Assembly: GCA_942492825.1 (NCBI GenBank)
Contig: OW818635.1
Location: 1,798,001 to 1,862,000 of the forward strand
Length of the DNA: 64,000 nucleotides
Direction of reading: 5' to 3'
Origin: GWE2-51-13 sp942492825
GTDB taxonomy: Bacteria; Bacillota_I; Bacilli_A; Erysipelotrichales; Erysipelotrichaceae
This document shows positions 12,994 to 21,547 of this stretch, piece after piece. How positions within the stretch are numbered: position 1 is the stretch's first letter; each line of letters starts with the position of its first letter. The notes beneath the pieces are model-generated. The model had not been told where the DNA came from. It was given only the letters and a program-made list of their open reading frames with translations, and did not search any database. Made by a program: the position numbers and the translations under genes.

Positions 12994-14219
12994 CTTATTA
13001 AGTTTTGAATACTTTGATTGATCTGATCCGCATCGACCTGTTCTCGCAACGCATTATCAAGACTAAACCGCGTCTTAAGTCGTAAGATCCGTGTCACACT
13101 TTCATCAATTCGAGCTTCAGTGATCACACCGTCAAGAATCGCTTCTTTTATCGCTTCGACGACACGGAAGGGATCGTTTTCATAATGGCTGACCATAACG
13201 ACATCCGCTCCGGCCAACACCGCCAATACGGCGGCTTCGGATTGGGAATAATCCTTACGGATCGCCCCCATTCCCAAATCATCCGTAATGATCACACCGT
13301 CATACCCCATCGTTTGACGCAACAGTCCGGTCAGAATCGGATAGGAAAGGGAAGCGGGGGTTTTCTTATCGATGACGTTTATCGCCAAATGACCGACCAT
13401 GATCGCTGGGATATCATTCGCGATCGCGATCACGAACGGTTTAAGTTCGTTTTGTGTGAGTCGCTCCATCGAAAAGCGCAAGACCGGCACACCCTCATGC
13501 GAATCCACCGCCACATCGCCATGTCCCGGAAAATGTTTGACCACCGAAATCACACCTGCGTACTCCATCCCTTTCGAAACCATCGAGCCCATTTCTCCGA
13601 CGACCTGCGGATCGGTGGAATAACTTCGTGATCCCATGACGGAAGAGGACTTACCATTGTCGACATCTAATACTGGGGCATAATTCATATTGAAACCAAA
13701 CGTGCTTAATGTCTCGCCGATGACGACCCCGAGGTCGAATGCTTTGTCTTGACCGATATTTCTTCGAAACCAGCGTGCGCTAGGCAGATCGTCGATCTCA
13801 CTAGGCAATCGACTGACCGAGCCGCCTTCTTCATCGACCGATAGAAAGAGCGGATACTTCGGATCAAGTTCTTTAATATCATTCAGCAATTCCGTTGTTT
13901 GATTCAAACTAACAAAGTTGCGTCCGAAAAAGATGATTCCACCCACGCGGGCATCATTGACCAGACTTACGATGTAATCATTAATTTCAGTACCATAAAA
14001 ACCGGCGATGATCATCTGGCCGATTTTTTCGTCCAAGGTCATCGAGGTTAGGATTTGTTGGATCGGATCGGGATCCGCAAGGAAAACCGGCACTGCCTTT
14101 TCTGGAAAGGGAAGTAAGCTGTTATGGATCGGTTGTTTCGAATACACATCAAACGGCACGCGTTGACACGCGCTCAATAAGAGGATCGAAAGTACCGAAA
14201 TCAACAGGGATTTGCGCAT
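12984..14219 (-). CDS. nagZ: Beta-N-acetylhexosaminidase lipoprotein, GH3 (NagZ-like)
   Basis: A 411-residue glycoside hydrolase family 3 enzyme. It has a lipoprotein signal ending LLLSAC (Cys18), so it is anchored outside the cell. The NagZ signature KHFPGHGD (228-235) with the DSH at 239-241, the acid/base dyad of bacterial GH3 hexosaminidases, and the nucleophile in ITDDLGM (311-317) are present. No C-terminal second domain is present. The family removes terminal N-acetylglucosamine from muropeptides or chitin oligomers. Its presence suggests either a peptidoglycan cycle or scavenging of external amino sugars. The start is preceded by AAGGAG on the minus strand; a TATAAT-like -10 lies at 14238-14243. 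Confidence 0.92.
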   Translation of the reverse strand: MRKSLLISVLSILLLSACQRVPFDVYSKQPIHNSLLPFPEKAVPVFLADPDPIQQILTSMTLDEKIGQMIIAGFYGTEINDYIVSLVNDARVGGIIFFGRNFVSLNQTTELLNDIKELDPKYPLFLSVDEEGGSVSRLPSEIDDLPSARWFRRNIGQDKAFDLGVVIGETLSTFGFNMNYAPVLDVDNGKSSSVMGSRSYSTDPQVVGEMGSMVSKGMEYAGVISVVKHFPGHGDVAVDSHEGVPVLRFSMERLTQNELKPFVIAIANDIPAIMVGHLAINVIDKKTPASLSYPILTGLLRQTMGYDGVIITDDLGMGAIRKDYSQSEAAVLAVLAGADVVMVSHYENDPFRVVEAIKEAILDGVITEARIDESVTRILRLKTRFSLDNALREQVDADQINQSIQNLIRKR

Positions 14220-14534
14220 AATAGACTCCTTGGGTCAATTATACCGTACGCGTTCAAATTACGGACCTACGATTTCATAAGAAGATGGTTGCGAAAAGAG
14301 GGTCGGTATGGTATCTTAACCGAGTTGGATAAAGAATGTCCGAGTTTTGGGCGAGCCGATCGCGGGATTTCTACATATCGGACGGTTACGAAAGGGACTT
14401 GACAAACACTCAAAATCCATATAAAATTAGAACGCTTATGGGAGTACTGTGGTTTCCGCGAGGGAACTATATATTACGCCCCGGAATGGCACACCCGGAA
14501 ATGTGTGCAAACAAACTGGAAAGGAGAATTCGCC
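14220..14534. other. Divergent intergenic region: nagZ promoter, str promoter and rpsL leader
   Basis: This 315-nt gap has no credible gene. On the minus strand it holds the nagZ -10 (14238-14243) and ribosome site. On the plus strand it holds the str promoter (14399-14427) and then a 107-nt leader with two hairpins: GTTTCC/GGGAAC closed by a GCGA tetraloop (14452-14467) and GCACAC/GTGTGC (14489-14508). These lie just before the rpsL ribosome site AAGGAGAA and could form an S7-type autoregulatory target, which is only inference. Confidence 0.6.
14399..14427 (+). promoter_or_regulatory. Promoter of the str operon
   Basis: Perfect TTGACA at 14399-14404, a 17-bp spacer, and TAAAAT at 14422-14427. 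Confidence 0.8.
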
Positions 14535-14957
14535 ATGCCTACGATTAATCAATTGGTCAACCAAGGTCGCACAAACAAGGTGTACAAATCGAAATCCCCC
14601 GCTTTGAACAAGGGACTCAATACTTTGCAACGCCGCCCTACCGACATTTCTTCCCCTCAGAAGAGAGGTGTCTGCACCCGCGTCGGAACGATGACCCCGA
14701 AGAAGCCGAACTCCGCGCTTCGCAAATACGCACGTGTCCGTCTCAGCAACGGGATGGAAGTCACCGCGTATATCCCGGGAATCGGGCATAACCTCCAGGA
14801 ACACAGCGTCGTGCTGATCCGCGGCGGTCGTGTCAAAGATTTACCTGGGGTTCGTTACCACATCATCCGCGGAACGTTGGACTGCTCCGGCGTCGCAAAC
14901 CGCAAACAAAGCCGTTCGCTCTACGGAGCCAAGCGCGCCAAGAAAACGGCAAAGTAG
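14535..14957 (+). CDS. rpsL: 30S ribosomal protein S12
   Basis: S12 sits at the decoding centre and controls accuracy. The 140-residue protein has TPKKPNSALRK with the wild-type lysines of the streptomycin site and the GHNLQEHSVVLIRGGRVKDL loop including the second lysine and the Asp that is methylthiolated in some bacteria. ATG at 14535 is chosen over an upstream in-frame ATG at 14505 because AAGGAGAA lies 8-15 nt before it and the protein then begins MPTINQLV as usual. It is the first gene of rpsL-rpsG-fusA. Confidence 0.97.
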   Translation: MPTINQLVNQGRTNKVYKSKSPALNKGLNTLQRRPTDISSPQKRGVCTRVGTMTPKKPNSALRKYARVRLSNGMEVTAYIPGIGHNLQEHSVVLIRGGRVKDLPGVRYHIIRGTLDCSGVANRKQSRSLYGAKRAKKTAK

Positions 14958-14984
14958 CCGTCACTCGTGAAAGGAGAATGAATC

Positions 14985-15455
14985 ATGCCTAGAAAAGGTT
15001 ATATCGCCAAGCGGGATGTTCTGATCGATCCGATCTACAACTCCAAGCTGGTCACCAAACTGATCAACCGCATCATGATCGACGGCAAACGCGGCGTCGC
15101 GCAAACGATCTTATACAACGCGTTTGATATGATCGAAGAAAAAACCGGCCGTCAGCCGATGGAAGTCTTCGAACAGGCGTTGGGAAACGTCATGCCGATG
15201 TTGGAACTGAAGGCGCGTCGCGTCGGGGGATCCAACTACCAAGTTCCGGTCGAAGTTTCGGCCGAACGCCGTTTGACTTTAGGTCTTCGTTACATCGTCA
15301 ATTATGCCCGTTTACGGAATGAAAAAACGATGGAACAACGTTTAGCCAACGAGATCATGGATGCGGCCAACGGTGTCGGAGCGTCCGTCAAAAAACGCGA
15401 CGATCTGCATAAAATGGCTGAAGCCAATAAAGCCTTCGCACATTACCGCTGGTAA
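14985..15455 (+). CDS. rpsG: 30S ribosomal protein S7
   Basis: S7 nucleates the head of the small subunit by binding the 3' major domain of 16S rRNA. The protein is 156 residues, the standard length. It begins MPRKGYIAKRDVLIDPIYNS and contains VGGSNYQVPVEV in the mRNA-exit beta hairpin region. AAGGAG is present 27 nt after rpsL. In enteric bacteria S7 represses the str operon, so the hairpins in the rpsL leader may be its target here. Confidence 0.97.
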   Translation: MPRKGYIAKRDVLIDPIYNSKLVTKLINRIMIDGKRGVAQTILYNAFDMIEEKTGRQPMEVFEQALGNVMPMLELKARRVGGSNYQVPVEVSAERRLTLGLRYIVNYARLRNEKTMEQRLANEIMDAANGVGASVKKRDDLHKMAEANKAFAHYRW

Positions 15456-15482
15456 TCGCGGGGTTGAAAGGAGAATCCAAAG

Positions 15483-17561
15483 ATGGCACGTGAATATTCA
15501 CTTGCGAACACTCGCAATATAGGGATTATGGCGCACATTGACGCCGGCAAAACGACGACAACGGAACGTATTCTCTTCTACACCGGCAAGACCCACAAAA
15601 TCGGTGAAGTCCACGACGGTGCGGCGACCATGGACTGGATGGCTCAGGAACAAGAACGCGGGATTACCATTACCTCGGCGGCGACCACGGCGCAGTGGAA
15701 GGGCAACCGAATCAATATCATCGATACCCCGGGACACGTTGACTTCACGGTTGAAGTCGAACGCTCCCTCCGTGTGCTTGACGGTGCGGTCACCGTGCTG
15801 GATGCGAAGTCCGGCGTTGAACCGCAGACCGAAACCGTATGGCGCCAAGCGACCAAATACGGCGTTCCCCGTATCGTATTCGTCAATAAGATGGATGCGA
15901 CCGGAGCCGATTTCTACATGTCCTACCGTTCTCTACAAACCCGATTGGGTGCCAAAGCGACTCCGCTGCAACTTCCGATCGGTGTGGAAAACTACTTCGA
16001 CGGTTTGATCGACTTGGTCGACCAGACTGCCCGCATCTTCTCCGGCGACAAAACGAAGGATGATACTTTCGTCGAAATCCCGGCTGAAATGAAAGATCAA
16101 GTTGCGGACTACCGTATGAAACTGATCGAAATGATCGCCGATTATGACGAAGATGTCATGATGGCGGTTCTCGAAGGCGAAGAGCCGACGGTCGAACAGG
16201 TTAAAAAAGCCATCCGTGTCGCGGTTTGTACCGGGGAATTCTATCCGGTCTTGTGCGGCGCCGCCTACAAAAACAAAGGCGTAACGGCGATGCTTGACGC
16301 GGTCGTCGACTATCTTCCTTCCCCGTTGGATGTCCCCCAAATCAAAGGGCACACCGAAGACGGCGATATCGAAGAACGTCCTTCGGATGACAAGCAACCG
16401 TTTGCGGCTTTAGCGTTTAAGATCATGACCGACCCCTTCGTGGGACGTCTGACCTACTTCCGCGTTTACTCCGGGACCTGCACCAGCGGTTCTTACGTAC
16501 TGAACGCTTCGAAGGACAAACGCGAACGTTTCGGACGTTTGTTACAGATGCATGCCAACCACCGCGAAGAAATCACCGAGGTTTTCTCGGGCGACATCGC
16601 GGCAGCGGTCGGATTGAAAGATACGACCACGGGCGATACGCTTTGTGACGAAAAACACCCGATCATCCTTGAAAAGATGACGTTCCCGGAACCGGTCATC
16701 AACATCGCGATCGAGCCGAAATCCAAAGGCGACCAAGACAAGATGGGCTTGGCGTTGTCGAAATTGGCGGAAGAAGATCCGACGTTCCGTACCTTTACGG
16801 ATCCTGAAACCAACCAGACGATCATTGCCGGGATGGGTGAACTCCACCTCGACATCATCGTCGATCGTATGCGTCGCGAATTCAAAGTCGAAGCCAACGT
16901 CGGTGCCCCGCAAGTCGCTTACCGCGAGACGATCCGTCAAGCGGCCGATTGTGAAGGGAAGTTCGTACGTCAGTCCGGTGGACGCGGTCAATATGGCCAC
17001 GTTTGGATCAAGTTCGAACCCAACGAAGAAGGTAAAGGCTTTACGTTCGTGGATGGATTGGTTGGCGGAACGGTTCCCAAGGAATACGTGAAACCGACGA
17101 TGGAAGGCATCAACGCTTCCTTGTCCAACGGTTTGATCGCCGGATATCCGGTCATCGATATCAAAGCGACTTTGTTCGACGGTTCGTACCATGACGTCGA
17201 CTCCTCGGAAATGGCGTTTAAAGTCGCCGCTTCCTTGGCGTTCAAAGAAGCTGCGAAGAAGTGCAAACCGGTCATCCTTGAACCGATCATGGAAGTCGAA
17301 GTCACGGCTCCCAACGAATACCTCGGTTCGGTCATGGGCGACGTTTCCAGCCGCCGCGGAATCATTAAGGATCAGGAAGAACGGGGCAACGCGATCGTCG
17401 TAAAAGCCCACATTCCTCTCTCCGAAATGTTCGGTTACGCGACGGATCTGCGCTCCTTCACCCAGGGTCGCGGGAACTATTCCATGCAGTTCTGGCAATA
17501 CACGGAAGTGCCTAAGAGCATCGCCGAAAAGATTGTCAAGAAGAATACCGGAGCCAACTAA
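15483..17561 (+). CDS. fusA: Elongation factor G
   Basis: EF-G is the translocase GTPase. The 692-residue protein shows the G motifs AHIDAGKTTTTERIL (P-loop, about 17-31), the GITITSAATT switch I, DTPGHVDF (G3) and NKMDATGAD (G4), followed by domains II-V including the loop region GGRGQYGHV of domain IV. The length equals that of Bacillus EF-G, and it is the canonical translation factor rather than a FusB- or TetM-type protection protein. GAAAGGAGAA precedes the start. The downstream tuf has its own promoter. Confidence 0.98.
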   Translation: MAREYSLANTRNIGIMAHIDAGKTTTTERILFYTGKTHKIGEVHDGAATMDWMAQEQERGITITSAATTAQWKGNRINIIDTPGHVDFTVEVERSLRVLDGAVTVLDAKSGVEPQTETVWRQATKYGVPRIVFVNKMDATGADFYMSYRSLQTRLGAKATPLQLPIGVENYFDGLIDLVDQTARIFSGDKTKDDTFVEIPAEMKDQVADYRMKLIEMIADYDEDVMMAVLEGEEPTVEQVKKAIRVAVCTGEFYPVLCGAAYKNKGVTAMLDAVVDYLPSPLDVPQIKGHTEDGDIEERPSDDKQPFAALAFKIMTDPFVGRLTYFRVYSGTCTSGSYVLNASKDKRERFGRLLQMHANHREEITEVFSGDIAAAVGLKDTTTGDTLCDEKHPIILEKMTFPEPVINIAIEPKSKGDQDKMGLALSKLAEEDPTFRTFTDPETNQTIIAGMGELHLDIIVDRMRREFKVEANVGAPQVAYRETIRQAADCEGKFVRQSGGRGQYGHVWIKFEPNEEGKGFTFVDGLVGGTVPKEYVKPTMEGINASLSNGLIAGYPVIDIKATLFDGSYHDVDSSEMAFKVAASLAFKEAAKKCKPVILEPIMEVEVTAPNEYLGSVMGDVSSRRGIIKDQEERGNAIVVKAHIPLSEMFGYATDLRSFTQGRGNYSMQFWQYTEVPKSIAEKIVKKNTGAN

Positions 17562-17565
17562 ACCC

Positions 17566-17594
17566 TTGCCATTTATAGGGGTTTAGAATAAAAT
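17566..17594 (+). promoter_or_regulatory. Promoter of tuf
   Basis: TTGCCA at 17566-17571, 17 bp, TAAAAT at 17589-17594, in the 76-nt gap after fusA. This lets EF-Tu be made in excess over EF-G. Confidence 0.65.
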
Positions 17595-17637
17595 AGAAGT
17601 GCATTCAACAAAAAACTGATCCAGGAGGAAAATTGCA

Positions 17638-18822
17638 ATGGCAAAAGAGAAATTTGACAGATCTAAAAAGCACGTCAACATCGGCACCATCGGTCACGTC
17701 GACCATGGTAAAACGACCCTGACTGCGGCGATCACCAGGTATTTGGCGAAAACCGGCATGGCGAAGGAAATGAAATATGACCAGATCGACGGTGCCCCGG
17801 AAGAAAAAGCCCGCGGTATCACAATCAACACCGCGCACGTCGAATACCAAACTGCTACCCGCCACTATGCCCACGTCGACTGCCCGGGCCACGCTGACTA
17901 TGTTAAAAACATGATCACCGGTGCCGCGCAGATGGACGGCGCGATCCTTGTTGTCGCCGCCACCGACGGACCGATGCCGCAAACCCGCGAACACATCCTG
18001 TTGGCGCACCAAGTCGGTGTTCCGTACATGGTTGTCTTCCTTAACAAATGCGACATGGTCGACGATGAAGAATTGATCGACTTGGTTGAAATGGAAGTCC
18101 GCGAATTGTTGACCGCCAACGGTTTCGATGGCGACAACACCCCGGTCATCCGTGGTTCCGCTCTTAAAGGCGGCGAAGGCGACCCGAAATGGGAACCGGC
18201 GCTCCAAGAATTGATGAATGCTTGCGACAGCTGGATCCCGGATCCGAAGCGCGAAACCGACAAACCGTTCTTGATGAGCGTTGAAGACGTCTTCACCATC
18301 ACCGGCCGTGGCACCGTTGCGACGGGCCGTGTCGAACGTGGCGTCTTGAAACTCGGCGAAGAAGTCGAAATCATCGGTTTGAAAGATACCCGCAAATCCG
18401 TCGTTACCGGAATCGAAATGTTCCGCAAACTGTTGGACGAAGCGACCGCAGGGGACAACATCGGCGCATTGCTGCGCGGTGTCAACCGTGAAGAAGTCGA
18501 ACGTGGACAAGTCATCGCGAAGCCGGGTTCGGTTAAACCGCACACCCTCTTCAATGCGCAAGTCTACGTATTAAGCAAAGAAGAAGGCGGCCGTCATACG
18601 CCGTTCGTATCCAACTACCGTCCGCAATTCTACTTCCGTACGACTGACGTTACGGGTGTCATCAAATTGCCGGAAGGCGTTGAAATGGTTATGCCGGGCG
18701 ACAACGTCGTCATGACCGTCGAATTGATCGCTCCGATCGCCGTCGAACAAGGAACCACCTTCTCAATTCGTGAAGGCGGCCGTACCGTCGGTGCCGGAAA
18801 CGTCATCACGATCACTAAGTAG
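17638..18822 (+). CDS. tuf: Elongation factor Tu
   Basis: EF-Tu delivers aminoacyl-tRNA to the ribosome. The 394-residue protein has GHVDHGKTTL (about 19-28), DCPGHADY (81-88), NKCDMVD (136-142) and the domain II block TGRGTVATGRVERG. The length and motifs are those of standard bacterial EF-Tu. CAGGAGG lies upstream. The gene is strongly codon-biased like the ribosomal genes and ends with a hairpin 8 nt after the stop. Confidence 0.98.
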   Translation: MAKEKFDRSKKHVNIGTIGHVDHGKTTLTAAITRYLAKTGMAKEMKYDQIDGAPEEKARGITINTAHVEYQTATRHYAHVDCPGHADYVKNMITGAAQMDGAILVVAATDGPMPQTREHILLAHQVGVPYMVVFLNKCDMVDDEELIDLVEMEVRELLTANGFDGDNTPVIRGSALKGGEGDPKWEPALQELMNACDSWIPDPKRETDKPFLMSVEDVFTITGRGTVATGRVERGVLKLGEEVEIIGLKDTRKSVVTGIEMFRKLLDEATAGDNIGALLRGVNREEVERGQVIAKPGSVKPHTLFNAQVYVLSKEEGGRHTPFVSNYRPQFYFRTTDVTGVIKLPEGVEMVMPGDNVVMTVELIAPIAVEQGTTFSIREGGRTVGAGNVITITK

Positions 18823-18829
18823 TTTCATC

Positions 18830-18855
18830 AAGCCGGAGAAATCCGGCTTTCTTTA
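18830..18855 (+). terminator. Terminator after tuf (weak U tract)
   Basis: 8-bp stem AAGCCGGA/TCCGGCTT with a GAAA tetraloop. The following TCTTTAT is a poor U tract and overlaps the approach to the next gene, so some readthrough into the HAD gene is likely. Confidence 0.7.
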
Positions 18856-18865
18856 TGGAGGAGCA

Positions 18866-19525
18866 ATGCAAGAGATCACAACGATCCTTTTCGATATGGA
18901 CAACACGCTGATCGATCGTCAATTGGCGGCACGCGCATTAATGCGTAAGATCGTCGACGATGATTTTAAGTATTCAAAAAGGGAAGAAGAAATCGAACGC
19001 ATCGTCGATCGATTGATGGAATGGGATGACGAAGGCGCGACCCCCAAGGACATCGTTTTTTCAAAGTATCTCGAAGAATATCCGCAAGAAGGCAAACATT
19101 GGGACACCTACAACCTAAAATGGTGGACCCATTTAGGCGAATACACCACACCTTATCCTAAGGCCATGGAAGTGTTGAAGTCGTTGCACGGCCGATACAA
19201 ACTCGGAATGATCACCAACGGGGTCGGGAAGACACAGCGCGTCAAAATCGCCAAACTCGGATGTGAACCCTACATGGATCTGATTCTGGTCGGAGGGGAA
19301 GAGGTAGCCCAAAAGCCCGATGCCCGCATCTTCACAAAAGCGCTTCATCTTCTCGGTGTCACCGCCGGGGAAACGGTCTTTGTGGGAGATAGTTTGGAAT
19401 TCGACGTCATCGGCAGCCTAAATGTGGGAATGACACCGATTTGGATCCATCCCGATCCTACCAAGTCAACCGATCTTCCGGTACGACGAATTTATCGAAT
19501 CGAAGAATTATTGGATTTGTTATAG
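18866..19525 (+). CDS. HAD-superfamily hydrolase (YjjG/YfnB-like)
   Basis: This 219-residue phosphatase of HAD subfamily IA has the four catalytic motifs: DMDNT (10-14, nucleophile Asp10 and acid Asp12), Thr117 in MITNG, Lys150 in QKPD, and GDSLEFD (174-180). The long helical cap between motifs I and II fits the YjjG/NANP group, which act on nucleoside monophosphates or sugar phosphates; the substrate is not determined. ATG at 18866 follows GGAGGA. An upstream in-frame start at 18770 would lie inside tuf and is rejected. The gene begins 11 nt after the tuf terminator. Confidence 0.88.
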   Translation: MQEITTILFDMDNTLIDRQLAARALMRKIVDDDFKYSKREEEIERIVDRLMEWDDEGATPKDIVFSKYLEEYPQEGKHWDTYNLKWWTHLGEYTTPYPKAMEVLKSLHGRYKLGMITNGVGKTQRVKIAKLGCEPYMDLILVGGEEVAQKPDARIFTKALHLLGVTAGETVFVGDSLEFDVIGSLNVGMTPIWIHPDPTKSTDLPVRRIYRIEELLDLL

Positions 19526-19606
19526 AAAAGGAAAAAGAAACGAACACTTTCGACATAATTGTTACCTATGATGTTCTCATAGACCTAATAGTCTAGGGAG
19601 ATAAAC

Positions 19607-20260
19607 ATGACAAACAAATCGAAAGTCATTCGATTCTTAGGAATCAGCATAGCCGTAGCCGGATTGGCGGGTTGTTCACTCGCAAATCCAAGCAGTCAAC
19701 CCGACAGATTCGGGAATGTCCGATCCAATCGGAACTACAATCAAAGCGCTTCTCAATCAACGGTGAATCGTTTGGACAATCCAGCTTATCCGCAACCTAC
19801 CGTGATTTATGACGAATCATCGTATTCGATTGAGGAGATGCTTACGATGGCGATCGAAGATGAATACCTAGCTCGTCAAGAATATGAGACCATCCTTGAT
19901 AAATATGGGGATATTCGCCCATTTACCAACATCATCCAAGCCGAAGTCAACCACATCGACATGTTGGAACCATTATTGAATGCGTATAACGTTAGCATAC
20001 CCAAGGATACGGCGATCGATCAGGTCGTTTTGCCTGAAACGTTGGAAGCGACCTATGAAATCGGAGTACAGGCGGAAGTGAACAATATCGCGATGTATGA
20101 ACGGTTTCTTGAAGAAGAATTACCTGACGATATCCGTGATGTTTTCCAACGATTGAAAAACGCATCGTACAGCCATTTGGAAGCGTTTAGCAGGAATCTC
20201 GATGGATCGACGCCGAACAACGGACAGCCAAACGGTAGATCCTTTCGAAACGGAAAATGA
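19607..20260 (+). CDS. DUF2202 ferritin-like lipoprotein
   Basis: The 217-residue protein has a lipoprotein signal ending LAGC (Cys23), a low-complexity Asn/Ser/Gln linker (about 24-65), and a helical domain (about 72-198) with spaced Glu and His: EDEYLARQEYE, QAEVNHID, QAEVNNIAMYE and SYSHLEAF. This is the DUF2202/ferritin-like four-helix pattern in which Glu and His pairs bind a di-metal site. It would act on the outer face of the membrane, perhaps binding iron. AGGGAG precedes the ATG. The tail after 200 is Asn/Gly-rich. Confidence 0.82.
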   Translation: MTNKSKVIRFLGISIAVAGLAGCSLANPSSQPDRFGNVRSNRNYNQSASQSTVNRLDNPAYPQPTVIYDESSYSIEEMLTMAIEDEYLARQEYETILDKYGDIRPFTNIIQAEVNHIDMLEPLLNAYNVSIPKDTAIDQVVLPETLEATYEIGVQAEVNNIAMYERFLEEELPDDIRDVFQRLKNASYSHLEAFSRNLDGSTPNNGQPNGRSFRNGK

Positions 20261-20360
20261 TTGGCGAATCCTTGTGATTTTCACTCGACAAGCCGTCTGA
20301 ATTGAGGTACAATCTACCTGTTGCCACGACAAAAGACGGCATATCAACAACTACTCAGAA

Positions 20361-20386
20361 AGTACTTGCAATCGCAGGTACTTTTT
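20361..20386 (+). terminator. Terminator hairpin before the S10 operon, overlapping its promoter
   Basis: AGTACTTGC and GCAGGTACT pair (one G-U) around AATC and are followed by six T. The -35 box of the rpsJ promoter (TTGCAA, 20366-20371) lies inside the left arm. Confidence 0.75.
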
Positions 20387-20395
20387 TGCTATAAT
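20366..20395 (+). promoter_or_regulatory. Promoter of the S10-spc-alpha operon
   Basis: TTGCAA at 20366-20371, an 18-bp spacer, and a perfect TATAAT at 20390-20395. It overlaps the upstream terminator hairpin. Confidence 0.8.
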
Positions 20396-20528
20396 GTACT
20401 CTGCATCCGCATGGACGTGCGAGGTTGCCGGCACACTGATATCCGTTGTCATGGTCAGTGAGAAGCACGGGGAATTCGCATCGAGCGGGATCGTCACAAG
20501 ACGATCAATGGATAGGAGGAAGCATTCC
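20396..20528 (+). promoter_or_regulatory. S10 operon 5' leader (probable L4-responsive region)
   Basis: About 125 nt of untranslated RNA precede rpsJ. It contains the segment GTGCGAGGTTGC (20415-20426), which recurs before rpsJ in Firmicutes, and several potential stems, ending with AGGAGG at 20515-20520. Control by free L4, as in Bacillus and E. coli, is inferred from position. Confidence 0.55.
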
Positions 20529-20840
20529 ATGGCAAAAAACAGCATTCGTATCCGTCTTAAAGCCTATGAACACCGCGTCTTGGACGCAGCGACACAGAAG
20601 ATCGTCGCCGCAGCTAACGATCACGGGGCCAAAAAGGTTATCGGACCGGTACCTCTTCCGACTGAGAAACAAGTCGTCACCATCTTACGTGCGGTTCATA
20701 AGTACAAGGATTCCCGCGAACAATTCGAAATCAGAACGCATAAGCGCTTGATCGAAATCGTCGGACCGACTGCGGAAACCATCGACGCATTAAGCCGTCT
20801 TGAGTTGCCCAGCGGCGTCGATATCGAAATCAAGCTTTAG
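20529..20840 (+). CDS. rpsJ: 30S ribosomal protein S10
   Basis: S10 (103 residues) belongs to the small-subunit head and doubles as the NusB partner in antitermination. It begins MAKNSIRIRLKAYEHRVLD and contains VIGPVPLPTEK and RTHKRLIEI, the standard signatures. ATG at 20529 has AGGAGG 9-14 nt upstream; a long in-frame N-terminal extension into the leader is not real. First gene of the 14-kb S10-spc-alpha cluster. Confidence 0.97.
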   Translation: MAKNSIRIRLKAYEHRVLDAATQKIVAAANDHGAKKVIGPVPLPTEKQVVTILRAVHKYKDSREQFEIRTHKRLIEIVGPTAETIDALSRLELPSGVDIEIKL

Positions 20841-20854
20841 CGAGGAGGGAAATC

Positions 20855-21544
20855 ATGAAAGGTATTCTAGGACGCAAACTTGGCATGACGCAAGTCTTCA
20901 CGACGGATGGAACATTGGTTCCGGTCACGGTCGTCGAAGTTTCGCCGAATGTCGTATTGCAGAAGAAAACGATCGAAACCGACGGTTACGAAGCCGTTCA
21001 GTTAGGTTATGAAGACGTAAAGATCCAACGTAGCACCAAAGCCGCGCAGGGACATGCCGCCAAGGCGAACACCGCTCCGAAAAAGAGCATCCGCGAAATC
21101 CGCGGTAACGAAATGTTCAACTTTGAAGTCGGCACAGCCGTTTCCGCCGCCGAGTTGTTTACGGCCGGGGAAATCGTCGACGTCAGCGGTATTTCCAAAG
21201 GTAGAGGTTACAAGGGCGCAATCGTCCGTAACAACCAAAAGATGGGTCCGAAATCCCACGGCGCCGGGCCGAACACCCGTCACCCGGGATCCATGGCGAC
21301 CATCGGCCGTAACAACGGTATCATCAATAAAGGTCGTATCATGGCCGGGCACGAAGGTGTCTACGCCACGACCAACCAGAATCTTGAAATCGTCAAAGTC
21401 GACACCGACTTGAACGTCGTCTTGGTCAAGGGCAATGTCCCGGGTCCGAAACGCGGTCTGGTCGTCATCAAATCCGCAGCGAAGAACACGCCGGCTGTCT
21501 CGCCGAAAGAGCTGGTCAACCGCGCTGCCGCGAAGGAGGAATAG
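20855..21544 (+). CDS. rplC: 50S ribosomal protein L3
   Basis: L3 is an early-assembling protein whose long loop reaches the peptidyl-transferase centre. The 229-residue protein begins MKGILGRKLGMTQVF and has the loop block GPKSHGAGPNTRHPGSMATIG, here with the Gln-free form SMATIG. It is about 20 residues longer than Bacillus L3 (209), with the extra sequence at the Ala/Lys-rich C-terminus and an insertion near KAAQGHAAKANTAPKK. GAGGAGG precedes the ATG. Confidence 0.97.
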   Translation: MKGILGRKLGMTQVFTTDGTLVPVTVVEVSPNVVLQKKTIETDGYEAVQLGYEDVKIQRSTKAAQGHAAKANTAPKKSIREIRGNEMFNFEVGTAVSAAELFTAGEIVDVSGISKGRGYKGAIVRNNQKMGPKSHGAGPNTRHPGSMATIGRNNGIINKGRIMAGHEGVYATTNQNLEIVKVDTDLNVVLVKGNVPGPKRGLVVIKSAAKNTPAVSPKELVNRAAAKEE

Positions 21545-21547
21545 TCC

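Noticed and set aside
14336..14548. Open frame of 70 codons before rpsL
   Set aside because: It spans the str promoter and leader hairpins and overlaps the rpsL start in another frame; no ribosome site.
16542..18561. Minus-strand open frames opposite fusA and tuf
   Set aside because: Antisense shadows caused by the strong codon bias of the translation factor genes.
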